From Carya illinoinensis (Eukaryota; Streptophyta; Magnoliopsida; Fagales; Juglandaceae), in contig NC_056767.1 in the NCBI RefSeq assembly GCF_018687715.1, positions 1,488,001-1,552,000 on the forward strand: 64,000 nucleotides of DNA, read 5' to 3'. The notes beneath the pieces are model-generated. The model was not told the origin of the DNA and made no database searches. It saw nothing but the letters and a program-made list of their open reading frames with translations. A program made the translations under genes and the position numbers. This document shows positions 11,344 through 23,948 of this stretch, piece after piece (within the stretch, counting starts at the first letter, position 1; every line of letters begins with the position of its first letter).

Positions 11344-11933
11344 CTACCAAACATTATAAAAAAAAAAAATGACACTGTCAAAAGTAGACTCATATATATA
11401 TATAGGAGGAAAACTTTTAGGCTTAACTTCAATTTGAGCACCTCAATTAAAAATATAACGAAGTTATATATATATTTTCATTTACATGCATTTCATAGAT
11501 CTGCTCTTACCATCTACATTAATGTATTACAAGCACTATTTATAGTAAGGACAAATAAATTTATTCAATCACCCTATGAGTTTTATCATCAAATTCAACC
11601 TCTAAAATGAAAGAATCGTTAGTTTTAATAATTTCTAGTATTCTTTAAAAAACGAGTGATAGTTTTTAATATGTAAAGTGAAGTTCTCCAAAATTTAATA
11701 TTTAAAGCGATGTAAAAGGTGAAAATTGGAATGCATGAAAGATAAATTGTGATAGAAAAAGGTGGCTCAAAAGCTCAGTACTTAATGAAACTAGAAAAAT
11801 TACGGCTGAAGGACAAATGAAAAAGATTTGATATTTTTTTTTTACACTCTTATTGGTTTAAACTTAAACTATGAAGATAAATAAATAAAAAGAAACTTTT
11901 TAATAGTTAAATGAAAAGAAATAGAAGAATCTG

Positions 11934-11959
11934 ATGCACATACCTGATCTTTGTTACAA

Positions 11960-11990
<31 letters not shown>

Positions 11991-12022
11991 GCTTAGTCTT
12001 GATGCACATACCTGATCTTTGT
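11934..12022. repeat. Short duplication that copies the exon-3 splice donor
   Basis: The phrase 'gatgcacatacctgatctttgtta' occurs at about 11935 and again at about 12001, separated by an (AAT)n microsatellite (11960-11987). Read on the minus strand each copy contains CAG|GTATGTG, so the NLR intron 3 has two nearly identical donor sites about 66 bp apart. Use of the distal one would insert a Tyr-rich low-complexity stretch encoded by the triplet repeat. Confidence 0.75.
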
Positions 12023-15000
12023 TAAAGTTGTGTTTGTTCTCTCCTGAAGAGGAGCTGCAATTTCCTTGGTCTGGATTAGAATTCCTGCGACGTGGTACAC
12101 AAGACAACTCTAGGCATCGGTTGAAAAGTCTAGAAGATTCTCTTGTTGAGGCTAAGGAGGAGCCAGTACTAGGCTCTTGGGGGGCTCTTGCATCTAGTTC
12201 TGCATCCTTTTTTCTTAGCTTTCTTCCGCTTTGAACTTCTGAACCAAATGTTTTTAATTTTGGACATCTATTCAACTCGATCCACGTTATGGATGGCCAC
12301 TCAAAAGAATGGGCTTCGCTACTAAAACTCACAAGATTGTATAGCGAGAATAGTTCGAAGGTATGAATTTGAGGGAATATAATGATATCTGCTCTCCTAA
12401 TTTCCTCTCCACCTTCGTCCTCTCTTTGAAGAATATTTTCCATCAATCGGCACTCCCATATTTGTATGCTTTGAAGTTGCACCAATAGTTTTGTAGCAGA
12501 AGTAGGAAGCAAACTTCTAAGATTATGACATTGCGAGATTCTAATTGATATTAAGTTTTGAAAGCCTTGAAATCCTCTTGGAATATTCTTCCACACATGA
12601 GCCATCCCATATAAGTTCTCTAACTCTAGTTTTCTTAATTGAGAAAGTGCTGAGACGGGCTGGCGGTTCTCTATGACCTTTAGTCCTTCCAGATCAAATA
12701 TCACTTCTAGTGATTCACACTCTTGTACATAAAGCTCTACCAAATTGGGAAACCACAAAATGGTGTTGGATGAAAATAGTTTATGAGAGAGGGTTGTTGA
12801 TGAAGTGCTGCCTCCTCCTCCTTCAACCTGTTTAATCCATTAATTCAACCATTATAATATTGTGAGAAGTAGTTTTCAAATATATATAATGTATATCCTT
12901 AAGATAGATAGGAAATTAATAAGATGTTTATTCCCAACAAAAATCATATTTCTAAATTACAAATTTTTCCAACAGGAGTATAAAACCATTAACTCTTTAG
13001 AAATTTTCAAGAGATTTGATTTTTGAAGTAATTCATATAGAATGTGAATCATAGATGTACTGTTAATTGGGAGAACATACCTCAACTGAGTCCATGGATT
13101 TACAGATGCTAATGAGGCTTGGTAACTCACTTAGCCGTATTTTCTCCAACTTCGACAATGTAATGATATCACCAACGACTTTCTCCTTATCTTCTCCACC
13201 TTCGTCCTCTCTTTGAAGAATATTTTCCATCAATTGGCATTTACTTATTGCTACGGTTTGAAGTTGCACTAGTAGTTTTGCAACAGAAGTAGGAACCATA
13301 CTTCTAAGATTACGACATTCCCAAATTTGAATTGATATTAAGTTTTGAAAGCCTTGAAATCCTCTTGGAATATTCTTCCACACATGTGCCATTCCAGATA
13401 AATTGTTTAACGTTAGGCTTGTTAATTGAGAAAGTGCTACGATGAGCTGGCGGTTCTCTATGACCTTTGGTCTTTCCAGATCAAATATCACTTCTAGTAA
13501 TCCACACTTGCTTACATAAAGCTTTACCAAATTGGGAAACCACAAAATGGTGTTGGATGAAAATAGTTTATGAGAGAGGGTTGTTGATGAAGTGCTGCCT
13601 CCTCCTCTTTCAACCTGTTTAATCCATTAATTCAACTATTACAATACCGTGTCTAGTAGTTTTCAAATATATATAATGTATATCCTTAAGATAAGAAATT
13701 AGTAAGATGTTTATTCCCAACGAAAATCATATATTTAAATTACAAAATTTTCCAACAGTAGTAACAAATTGTTAACTCTTTAGAAATTTTCAAGAGATTT
13801 AATCTTTGAAGTAATCGATATACAATGTGAATCATAGATGTACTATTAATTGGGAGAACATACCTCAACTGAGTCCATGGACTTACAGATACCAGTAAGC
13901 CTTGGTAAGGAAGATAGATATATTTTCTCCAAGTTCGGCAATGTAATGATATCACCGATGACTTTCTTCTTATCTTGATCTCCTTCCTTCGAAAAAACTT
14001 CTTGTATATTTTCACATTTAGAAATGTCTAATGATTTGAGTTGAATCAAATCTCTCACCATGGCCAACCAAAATATATTTTCCGAACGCTGGCAATTAAA
14101 TATGTCACAATGTTTTAGGTTGCCAAAAACGCCCCTATTCTCCAAAAGTACTTTCCCAAGATCACTTGCATCCTCACGTTCGTCGAGTCTAATTGCATTT
14201 TCAAATAAATAGGTCTCATCATCTTCAATGTTTATCCTAAATCTCAAGTTGGAGTTTCTGAAGTGCAATTCTTTTGGCAAGCACCCGATACTTGGTACGC
14301 TAATTTCTAAAACCGTCATTTGACCGAAACGGGGAATTAGTTCAACAAGGCTTGCATTATTACTTGTTCCTTCTCCATTTTCTTCCATCGTAGTCGTATA
14401 TTCCCAATTCTCAAATTTTGCCATGTACAACTCTTCTAGATGAGATAAACTGTATATGACACCAGCTGCAATTTTCTTTAGAGAACGACACCCCTTCATA
14501 TCCAACAGCTTCAATTGACTAAGATTTCCTATTTCATGCGGCAACTCCTCAATTTCAGAATCACGAAAACCAAGAACTTCTAGTTTTCCAAGGCTTCCAA
14601 TTGCCGACACATCTCTTAAATGACAACTCTCAAGATTCAACATGCGAAGATTCTCGAGAATCTGGATTGATGGTGGCAATGACTTCAAGGAAAAGCAGCC
14701 TTCTTCCAAAGACAACATATTTAGCTTATTCATCCCATTAAATAAATTTCTTGGCAATGTTTCTGAATCCTTTAAACATGATAGTCGCAATAGCTGAAGT
14801 TTGGGACACTTCAACCCATCAGGATGCCCTTTAATATCTCCAAGTAAAAGAGAAATTGTGGTGTAACCATCATATGTATCCTTCTGTGGCCATTCTACAA
14901 GTCTTCTATCCAACTCTACCATAAAACCATGTTGGTCTCTCGATGCAATTGATATGGCAACATCTCGCACAATATCGTGCATTTTGACGCTTTCGTACCT

Positions 15001-16386
15001 TTTGCTATCCAACAATAGATTTGATCTTCGAATATTCCGAACTATTGCATGGACATGTGCTCTTGTTTGTTCCACAGTACCAAAGACTTTAAGAAACCTT
15101 TTTGCAACTCCATATCTAACTAAATGCTCAACAGGAATATCATAATCATCGGGATACAAACAACATAACAAAAAGCACGATTTGGCTTCATCAGTTCCTA
15201 AATAATTGTAACTGAACTCTATGCTGGAATATACCTTTGGATGCATACCAGTGATATATTGTGGGATAGACATTTTAAGTTGTTGAAGCGCGGTTTTCCA
15301 CTCGTACTCATCGCTTTTGTTGCTAAGAGCACTTCCAACTGTTACAATAGCAATAGGCAAATGTCCACATTCCTTCACAACCTGTTTTGCTATTGAAATT
15401 AGATTGGGAGTATTGATACAAGCACCTGCCATCTCTCTGAACAAATTCCAAGCTTCTTCTTCAGATAAAAGTCCAATTTGAAAAATCTTCTGAATTCCCA
15501 TTTGATTGCAAGTTTCCTCATTTCTTGAGGTCAACAAGATTTTGCAATGCTTTTCTTTAACTGCATAGTAAACTCCAATAGCCTCAAGATTAAGCTGTTC
15601 CCAAACATCATCCAATATCACAAGGACGCTCTTCTTCTTCATCAACCTCGAATGTAATTCATCTGCTCTTCCATATAAACCCTCTACATCAAGTCTCTTG
15701 CCTAGCATATCCGCAAGTTCGCCTTGAATCTTTGTCAAGTTTGGACTTTGAGACACCACTGCAATGGCAACTTTTTCGAATAAACTTTCAGCTTGGACTC
15801 TTCTAGCTATTTCTTTGGCCATTTCTGTCTTGCCAATCCCTCCCATACCACATAATGCAATCATGTCGATTTTGTCATCCCTTAGAGCCTCCAAAACATT
15901 TTGAATCATTGATTTTCGTGATTCAAAATCCTTAAAACGATCCATGGATGACGATCTCACTTTCAATGGAGGTGCAATATTGTACACCCTATCATATTTT
16001 GTACCTTCTTCTAGCAACTTAATGATAGCTCGAGTATTCTTTTGAGCTTTCTTACCCAAGGAATAACGTAGCTTGAGATCAGGACACCAACCATTTAAGC
16101 ACATCCTATTAGTTTTGACATCTTCTTCTAGGAATTTATGCACTTCTTCAATTTGTTTCTCCACATTTGTCAGCCACGTCTTCACTTCACTTGCGACTAC
16201 TTCTTGATTCCATTGGGCTCCATCAACAGATTGTTGCACTGCCTCTTTCTTCTCAAGTAGCTTCGGAAATTCCTTTTCAAGATCTTTGATATTGCTTTTG
16301 CAGGAGATAATATAGTCAAACTGTTCTCCGATTGGACCAACTGAGTAATCTACTATTTTTTCAACAATTGAAGAAATAATTTCCAT
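12012..16386 (-). CDS. CC-NBS-LRR disease resistance protein (RPS2/At4g27190-like)
   Basis: Intracellular immune receptor of the plant NLR class. Inferred exons, all in phase 0: 16386-13864, 13614-13081, 12827-12012, then the broken exon at 11343-11200. Exons 1-3 give 1,291 residues. The start at 16386 (MEIISS) is preferred over an upstream ATG at 16530 because it begins the usual RPS2/RPS5-type N-terminus. Coiled coil about 25-90. NB-ARC: P-loop GMGGIGKT at 180-187, kinase-2 LVILDDVW at 255-262, RNBS-B LLTSRN near 284, a GLPL-type motif present as GHLPIAI near 341, and MHD at 469-471. LRRs begin about residue 540. Exons 2 and 3 encode near-repeats of the same LRR module. All key nucleotide-binding residues are present, so the switch domain looks intact. 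The 3' end of the gene is doubtful, since the fourth exon is interrupted. Confidence 0.9.
12828..13863 (-). repeat. Duplicated exon-intron module in the NLR LRR region
   Basis: Intron 1 (13615-13863) and intron 2 (12828-13080) are near-copies: both share 'cctgtttaatccattaattcaac', 'ttttcaaatatatataatgtatatcc' and the same donor context. The exons they precede (2 and 3) start with the same VE-x-GGGSTSSTTLSHKLFSS segment. A module of about 800 bp has evidently been duplicated in tandem within the gene. Confidence 0.85.
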
Positions 16387-17450
16387 TTTTCCTAAAATAG
16401 TTTTTCTGTTTTTGTAATTTTTTTTTCTATTCTTTTGTGAACACAAATGTTGTTCGAGATGCAAAACTACAAGTTGCAAGCAATATTGAGAGAATAAGAC
16501 GAAATCTACCACTGCCTGCCCATTTACCAATCAAAGAAGCAAAACGGGGAAAAAAATCAGTCGAAAATTGGGGCGAGAAGATATATATCTAGGAAATAGA
16601 AAAATGAAAAAAAAAAAGTTTTTGGAATATCACAGAAAACAAGCTAGTAGATCAATGTCACCATATTTTAGGAAAAGAAGGCTATATGGCCTGGGACAAT
16701 ATCTCAACTACAAATAACATATTTTTTTGTATCAAATTTTCTCGTCTAGTATGCACGAATTACGATCGATTTGACCACCTGTAGATGTATAGTGGATGGC
16801 TATATCTAATTTCCTTATATTCATATACATCGATCATGAACAACTATTTATAAAGACCTTACGACCAATTTTAAAAGTATTTTTGTTTTTACAAGGTAGC
16901 ACACAAGATCATGAACAAGTAATTAAAAAGTTTGTAACCATTTAAAAGTAAATTTTTGCATGCAATAATAAACGAATAAGTGAGGAAGAAATTAGTAAGC
17001 ACCTTTGTTAATTTTGCAAGATCAACGACTTGTTTCGGCTAGCTCTTATGAGTTTCTAGCATTTCCCCTTTCTCAAACGGACAAACCTCAACCAGTCTAT
17101 ATATCCTCAAAAAAAGAGAAAAGAAAAACAAAAGTGCATAGCTCTCTCCTCTCATGATCATAATGTTAAAATAAAAATAATATTAAAAATATATATTCTA
17201 ATAATATTTTATTTAATTTTAAACTTTTATTTTATTTGTATAATCGAACGTGGCTTAAAAGAAACTCCACGATTGCCTCATGTGTTTCCTTTAGGTGCAA
17301 AAATTCATTTGCTTAATCATAGTATTTACCTTTTGCGAAATATATTACAAATAGATCAACTGATAAGTTATCTGGATCCAATTAAGCACATCATGCTTAA
17401 ATTATAGTACTAGAATTGACCTAATCTTATGGATGTGTTATCTAAAATTT
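16387..17450. other. NLR upstream region
   Basis: AT-rich sequence upstream of the NLR start. I could not fix a promoter. The upstream ATG-containing frame to 16530 is probably 5' leader. Confidence 0.4.
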
Positions 17451-18038
17451 GTCTGAGATATGAAAAAATTGGTCATCATTAGATTAGCCAAAAGTTTGAG
17501 TTATGATGTTTTATGGAGTTATGAGAAAGAGAAAAATAAAATTGGATGAAAATATTATAAAGTTAAAATATTGTTAAAATATAATTTTTGTTTTGAGATT
17601 TGAAAAAATTGAATTGTTTTTTATTTTTTATTTGAAAGTTTGGAAAAGTTGTACTGATTAGATTGAAAAAATTGTAATAATTAGTTTAAAAGTATTTATA
17701 TTGGAGTAATGTTTGAAAAGAAAATGAGGTGAGATTGGATGGGATAGAATGAGATTAGATGAGATAGAATGAGATGAGATTAATTTCCAAAGATTCCCTT
17801 AATCATTTCAATTTTCAAGTAAGTTGTAGGCAAAAAGGAAATTGGATTGAGAAACATTCTCAGCCTATCTTATTTAATCTTATCTCATCATTACAATATT
17901 CTCAAATTTTCACACAAAATATAATAAACAATTTAATTTTTTCAAATCTCAAAATAATAATAATATTAAAAAATAATATTCTAATAATATTTTATTCAAC
18001 TTTTAATTTTTATCTAAAATTATCTCATCTTATCTATA

Positions 18039-18080
<42 letters not shown>

Positions 18081-18985
18081 GAGTAAGAAGGCTAATCCAA
18101 CACGAGGTTCAACTTTCGAATGGGTAATCAAAAGCTACTGAGTGGCATTAGCCAAACTTTACTTAAAAATTTAGCTAAATCAATGCTAATACTCTTACAA
18201 GTTACAAGTTAATCCGGCGTCACCTATTTAACCCCTTGATGAAATAAAACAAAAATATAAGAACTGAGAATATTAAAAATATTTGATCTATTCTATTATT
18301 GGACAATAAGATGGCCAAGCTCGTTTGGATAGTAAGATTAGATGAGATAAGTTAAAAGATAGTTTGTGAATAATAGCGAAATTATTGAGTTGAGATAAGA
18401 TAAGATGATTTTTAAAAATTTTGTGTGTTTAGATTAGGAAGTGAGATAAGATGAGATGAGTTGAAATGGTATGTGAATAGTAATGAGATTGTTGAGTTGA
18501 AATGAGATGAGATGGTTTTTAAAAATTATGTTTTGGATTAGGAAGTGAGATGAGATGAGATGATTTTGGATTATAAAGTAATTTTAAAATAATTATTTGG
18601 ATAAGAGAGTGTCTATCAGTACAAGTTAAGATAAGATGGTTTCATCTCGTCTCTGAAACCAAATGGCTCCTTAAAATGAGATTTAAGAAAATTTTGTGAA
18701 TAGTATTAAGATGATTTGTAAATCGTAATGAGATAGTTAGAGATGAGTTTATTTTGGATCTTGGAAAATAAAATAAAAAAGTTGAATAAAAATATTGTAA
18801 AATTAAAATATTGTTTAAATATAATTTTTGTTTGGAAACTTAAAAAAGTTGATTTTTTTTTTTAATTTAAAAGTTTGGAAAAGTTGTAATGATTAGTTTG
18901 AAAGTATTTGTATTTTAGTGATATTTGGAAATGAAATAGGATGAAATCAAATCAGAATTTTAGAATGAAAACTTTTCCTAACATC
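17450..18985. repeat. Cluster of GATGAGAT-type MITE copies
   Basis: At least four adjacent copies or partial copies share the phrases 'gagatgagatgagat', 'tgtgaatagta(a)tgagat', 'aaaaatattgtaaa(g)ttaaaatattgtt' and 'tttggaaaagttgtaatgatta'. Approximate extents are 17450-17790 (+), 17860-18030 (opposite orientation), 18305-18660 and 18660-18980. A tandem subunit of about 90 bp is visible at 18340-18560. The family recurs in opposite orientation at about 37385-37685. It is non-coding and short, consistent with a MITE. Confidence 0.65.
18040..18077. repeat. (ATT)n microsatellite
   Basis: An uninterrupted TTA/ATT trinucleotide run next to one MITE copy. Confidence 0.95.
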
Positions 18986-20459
18986 CCCTAAAATTAAGGC
19001 AATATTTTCCAATGCACAACACAAATTTCATCTCAGAGAACAGTGAAAAAAGAAAGATTGCTCACGGTATTTCAACTTTGATTACATATTTCTATTTAAT
19101 AATTTTATATATTTTATATGCATGTTTTGGATTAATAATACATGTCGAATGGCCAAGAATGACTCATTTTTTATGAGTAATTCTACATATAACTGTAAAT
19201 TTTTATATATGTTATTGCATATTTTTACTTAATAATTTTATATATTTTATATGCATGTTATAGATTTCAGGCCAAGTTACCTGATATCCGAATACAAATC
19301 GCACAGATCTAAAGATATGTGCGCAGACTGACAAGCCACTGCCACGGCCTGTGGCCATGACTCAAACATCCATGGCCATATTTATATTACCCATGGTTAT
19401 AGTTGTGGATCATAAAACTCGCTGACCATAGTCTTAACCGTGAGTCTTTAACTTACAAAGCCATAGTCGCAATCATGGGTTGCAGTGGCAAAGACCCAAA
19501 CCCAAGTTGTGGTCTTACCGTCATAGAATATGGCTTAGCTATGAGTCATGAGTCATGACCCACAGCAACGGAAGGAGAAGCCGGCCTAAAAGAGGGTGAG
19601 AAGGAGAAAATAAGAGGGAGGAGAAGAGAAATGAGAGAGAATAGAGGTCAATGAACGGTCATTAAGGTATGAAAGGAAGGGGGAGAAAAGAAATGGGAAA
19701 AGAGAAGAGAAGATAAGAGAAGAGGGGAGAAGAGAAGAGGAGAGGAAGGGAGGACGGCCAAGAGGTGGGAATGAGAGAAATGAGAGGAGAGAAAAACGTA
19801 GTGTTTATAATTAGGGTGCTCACCCGGCCATCTACCCTTTGTGCATGGGCAGGTGCCCACCTATCTGCCCCTGTTGCGGGCAGCCCGCCCCAGGCGGGGG
19901 TTGGGTATACCAGCTCACAGGCCTAGCTGTATGTGATGCAAGAAAACAAGTCTAAAAAAAAAAAAAAAGGGAAAATAGAATCCTGAAACTGACATGCCAA
20001 GGAGGACCAATAGCCTACGAGACGTTGTTTACCATTTATATATTCACAGTTAGAGATCCAAAAAGTATTACATAGAAAAAACGAAATTAACAGAGAATTG
20101 AAACAAAAACATGACACAAAAACATCAAAAGAAATAAGGGAAAGTTTCTGGGACTAACCTCTACGGCCTCCTCTAGAAAGCAGAGAAGTATGTATAGCAC
20201 AGAAATGTAGGTATGGATTTGAGAAAAGTGATGTTGAAAAACAAGAGCAGAGCAGCAGAGCGATTTTGAGCAAATGTAGTTTAGATAGAAATCACAAGCA
20301 TGATGGGGAACGACCATTATGTCTTGTGTCTACTTATATGAGTCTAAATGCCTTCCACAAGAAAATGAGGATCTTGTTCTTTCTTGGAAATTTTGTCAAT
20401 TATGTTCTTTTCTTCACATGCATTCCTACCTTACTTGCAAACCACTCTCGAGGAAAGGA
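18986..20459. other. Intergenic DNA with simple-sequence character
   Basis: Positions 19330-19560 repeat loosely the phrases 'catggcc', 'gtcatgag' and 'catagtc', a degenerate low-complexity tract. Positions 19575-19800 are strongly purine-rich on the plus strand (gaagagagaagagaag type). No gene is recognised, and the minus-strand ORF over the purine tract is a composition artefact. Confidence 0.5.
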
Positions 20460-20840
20460 TATGTGTAAGCAAGTGCAGATTCACTTTTTAGAACAATAAC
20501 TCACTATCATTTCGTCAAGTTATGATAAAAGAAAAGAATTAAGAAATATAAAGTAAAAAGGAATAGAAGGAAAAAGGCCAAGAGAATGTGATTCTTGCTA
20601 GGCCATTTTGCCATGGAAGTTCTTTTCTTTCCAAGCATTACTACCTTCCTTCGAAGCCACTCCCCAATGGAATGGAAGCATATTCCAACTTTACATTCTA
20701 AAAAACTAGTTTTCGGTGCATACTCTGAAAAATAGATCACCGACTATTTCTCTTTGCATATTTGACGCCATAGGAGTTCATAGGGACACAAGATTTCATT
20801 TTTAAGGCTGAGAGGGTGAAGGAAAGGTTTGAGCAGGTTT
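20460..20840. repeat. Dispersed repeat pair, copy 2 (partner at 5.06-5.34 kb)
   Basis: See the entry at 5058-5340. This copy has additional sequence between 'ttcttttctttccaagcatta' and 'tttctctttgcatatttg'. Confidence 0.7.
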
Positions 20841-22075
20841 TGGTTGGTCTTTTTATTCCAATATTCTTTTAGAAATATGCCAAATGTCTGTGCATTTGAC
20901 CGGTTGAATTCGTTATAGGTCTGAAGGCGATTGAGTTGAGGGAAAAACATTTGAAACTGAAAACTCAGTTTTTGAGATTTATCTTCATATTTTCAGTGAG
21001 ATAGAAGTAAGTGAAGGATTTTTCACTTCAAGTTTTTCTGTAGTCTTTGAGGAAGGACAAAAAAGAATACCACACTGTTTTTGACAATGGAAATCCAAAT
21101 TGTTCTGAATGCTAAAGAGAAATAGATACTTTGCCCATGGCATCTGGAGTCGATACTTAATAAATTCTTGTGGTTTTCCCTTAGATGTAATTGAACTTTC
21201 CAGGAAAGAAAAAATAAAAGAAATATTTACAATTTTATGCATGCTGTCACTGTTTACAAAAGCTGTCAGAGTGTTGTGAAAATTCACTGGTTCTTGATTA
21301 ATTGGCCTTTGAAACACTTCTCATGAACGCAAGAATGAGGAAGTGGTGGGGGAGTAGATCAAGAAGAGCAAGAGAGTGTTTAAATAACTCCATCATCATG
21401 TACAGCTGAAGTTTTATTTTTCCTTTAGACCATAGAAAACTTCATCCAAATTGTGGAGATGAAAACATTGGTTAGCCCAGAAAGTCTTGGAGAACAATTA
21501 ATGAGAAAATTAAATTATATATCCAAAAATTAAAACAAAAGCAATGCTCTTCACAGCTAGCTAGCTTCATGCACGAAGGCTGACCAAATAGGATTACAGA
21601 GATGTTATCCAAATTACAGAGTGCTTACAGCCAGCTCGGGCAAGGTCCCAAGAAATATCCAAAAGCTCAATCTCATGTTAATAGAAGAGTATTGCGGTAG
21701 ATATGGACATCCGTGTACACAAACAATGCGTGTGTTTATCACTTTAATTTGTTAATAGAAACCTATTGAATAGGCACACATGTTTTGGTATGGAAGGAAA
21801 CCCTTGGCTTCCTGCCAAGGAAAAACATATTGAAGGAAAGCAAACAACTATTGCCGTTTTAAAGTGCCGCAAATACCTCATTAAGAAGCAACGAATATTG
21901 AATATGCTTTACTCATCTTGTTTCTCATTTTGAAATCCTTCTGACCAATCATGAAAGTCCCCATATCTATCCAATTACTTGTTCTTCATCAACTCTACAC
22001 TAAACATCTCTCATTCACCCAAAAAGAGAAGGAAAAACGAAAACATTGAAGGAGAAGAAGAAAGGAAAATCAGCT
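20841..22075. other. Intergenic DNA upstream of the RTM2-like gene
   Basis: No gene recognised. The last 100 bases are CT- and A-rich like a plant 5' leader, but no convincing TATA box was found. Confidence 0.4.
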
Positions 22076-23948
22076 ATGGAACTGGAATTGGGACTCAAGA
22101 TCGCCAAAACGAGGGATGAGCTCACTTCCATGGCTGAATTTCAGTTTGCTAAAGATCGTACCGGTCCTGTTTTCTTGTCTAGTGAAGATGACAACATGTT
22201 CATCCTCACTGTCCACCTCAAAGGTCAATTGTTACTGCCTCTTAACTCTTACTGATTTCTTTTATATCAAATTTTGGCTATTTGTGAAATGGCGTTTGGG
22301 TGAGAGATGGTTCAAATAAGTTAATCTCAAATAGGTTTATCTATGCAGAAGCTACAGTAGAATGCATAATTGGTTGGACATGTATACAAAGTTTATATAC
22401 AAAGTTTATGTACTTTTTTATTTTTTGGGGTTTAAGATATTACACTGAAATGTTTGTACAAAAGCAGGTTTTAGGAGAGACAACATAAATATCAAGATAA
22501 ACGAAGATGGGACACGAATTACAGTTCATGGAGAGAAACGGGTCCAGCAGACAGTGATGATAGGTTGGATACTACACAAGAAAGGGGTGGAGCTCAGGGT
22601 GTTTAAAAAGGTTTTCAAAATTCCTGATGTGGTGGTTTTGGATAGAATCAAGGCTAAGTTCAACGAAGAAGAATCAATCTTGACAATCATCATGCCAAAA
22701 AGGGAAAAAGGAATCCGTGGGGACGGGATTGAGGAAGTGAAGGAAGATGAAGTTGGGAGAAAGACAGGAAAATCAGAAAGGGATCAAATTGTAGATAATG
22801 AGGTTTCTGAAAGAGACAAGGATGGAGTAATGGAGGAATCTAAAGAGGCTGAGATTAAGAGAATGGATGAAACCGACCCAGTTGTGGTGAAAGAGACATC
22901 AGAAATGACTAAGATTGTTGAAGAGGTTCCCAGAAAAGACACTGGTGGAGAGAGAGTTTATGAGAAAAGTAAAGAGACCGAGATTCTTCGTCAACCTGAA
23001 GAAGATGAGGCTGGTAAAAGGGGGCTTGAACTTGAAGCAACAAAAACGGTAGTCAAGGAGTTTCCTGAGAAAGAATACATTGGAGAGAAAGTACTGGAGA
23101 AATTTGAACAGCCCAAGATGAAAAAGGTAGAACAAACTGATGGGGTTGTCAAAGAAAAGGTTGGGAGAGGGAAACCAGAAACAGTGACTAAAGGAGAGAA
23201 AGAAGCTCGAGAGCCTAAGAGTAAAATTGCAAAAGAAAATCAACCGATTGTTGAAACATTAGAAAAGATGAAGGAGATTACGCATGAAAGAGAATTGGGA
23301 GAAGTTGCTCCCAAAAATCTAGAAACAATGCTAAATTCTAAACATCCAGAAGTGGCAACCATGAAACCTACGATCGAAACTTGGAGTAAAGAGCTTCCTA
23401 CATGGACAGAGCAGACAAAGAAACAGGAGATTCAAGAGGTAGAGAAAGTAGAAGCCAATGCAATGGAAGAAGAAAAGAGTACAAAGGATGAACCTGGTTT
23501 AGCAGAACATGAAATTATTCAAGTACCACACGATCTGATGTCACATATAGATGTACAAGAGTTAACAAAATCCAAAGCTGATCAAGAAGAATCAGAACAG
23601 GCAGAAACTCTGCAACGACAACAACCTGTTGAGCAGCTTGGCAAAGATGAAGTTACAAAACTAGAGAAAACTAACAGTTTGGGTAACGAAATTCAAGAAG
23701 CGAGTAAGGAAGGAAGCCTTCAAGAGAAAGAAGGTGAATCAGAACAAGAGAAAGATCTTGGCAAGGGAGCAACTCCGGCTAGTGAATCAGAAGAAGAAAA
23801 AGATCTTGGTGAAGGAGCAACTCCGGAGAAGAAGCCCGTTTCAAGAAGGTGTAATCTCAGTGTTCCTTGTCTTGTTGCAGGATCGGCCATTCTCGTTTCG
23901 ATAATAGCTTTTGTTATTCACATAATTAAAGCTAAGAAAAGAAAATAA
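22076..23948 (+). CDS. RTM2-like protein: Hsp20 domain with C-terminal membrane anchor
   Basis: Two exons, 22076-22223 and 22468-23948, joined G|GT across a GT-AG intron, give 542 residues. The start is the ATG at 22076 (MELELG). The alpha-crystallin (Hsp20) domain spans about residues 35-125, with VHLKGFRRDNINIKINEDG at the splice junction, ITVHGEKRV, and a closing ILTIIMPKRE. Residues about 130-510 are Glu/Lys-rich, probably helical or disordered. Residues about 517-537 (LVAGSAILVSIIAFVIHII) form a single membrane helix followed by a basic KAKKRK tail, i.e. a tail anchor. This architecture is that of RESTRICTED TEV MOVEMENT 2 and its relatives, phloem proteins that in Arabidopsis limit long-distance movement of potyviruses. 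Whether this copy does so is unknown. The charged middle region is long. The two-exon structure is certain from phase and domain continuity. Confidence 0.88.

Noticed and set aside
16387..16530. Upstream in-frame ATG extending the NLR by 48 residues
   Set aside because: The extension is not NLR-like. The downstream MEIISS start begins the standard coiled-coil domain, so the extension is taken as leader.
17774..18127. Leucine-run ORF
   Set aside because: The leucine run is the ATT microsatellite and the rest is MITE sequence.
19575..19860. Minus-strand ORF rich in Ser/Leu/Phe
   Set aside because: Produced by the purine-rich tract; low-complexity composition only.
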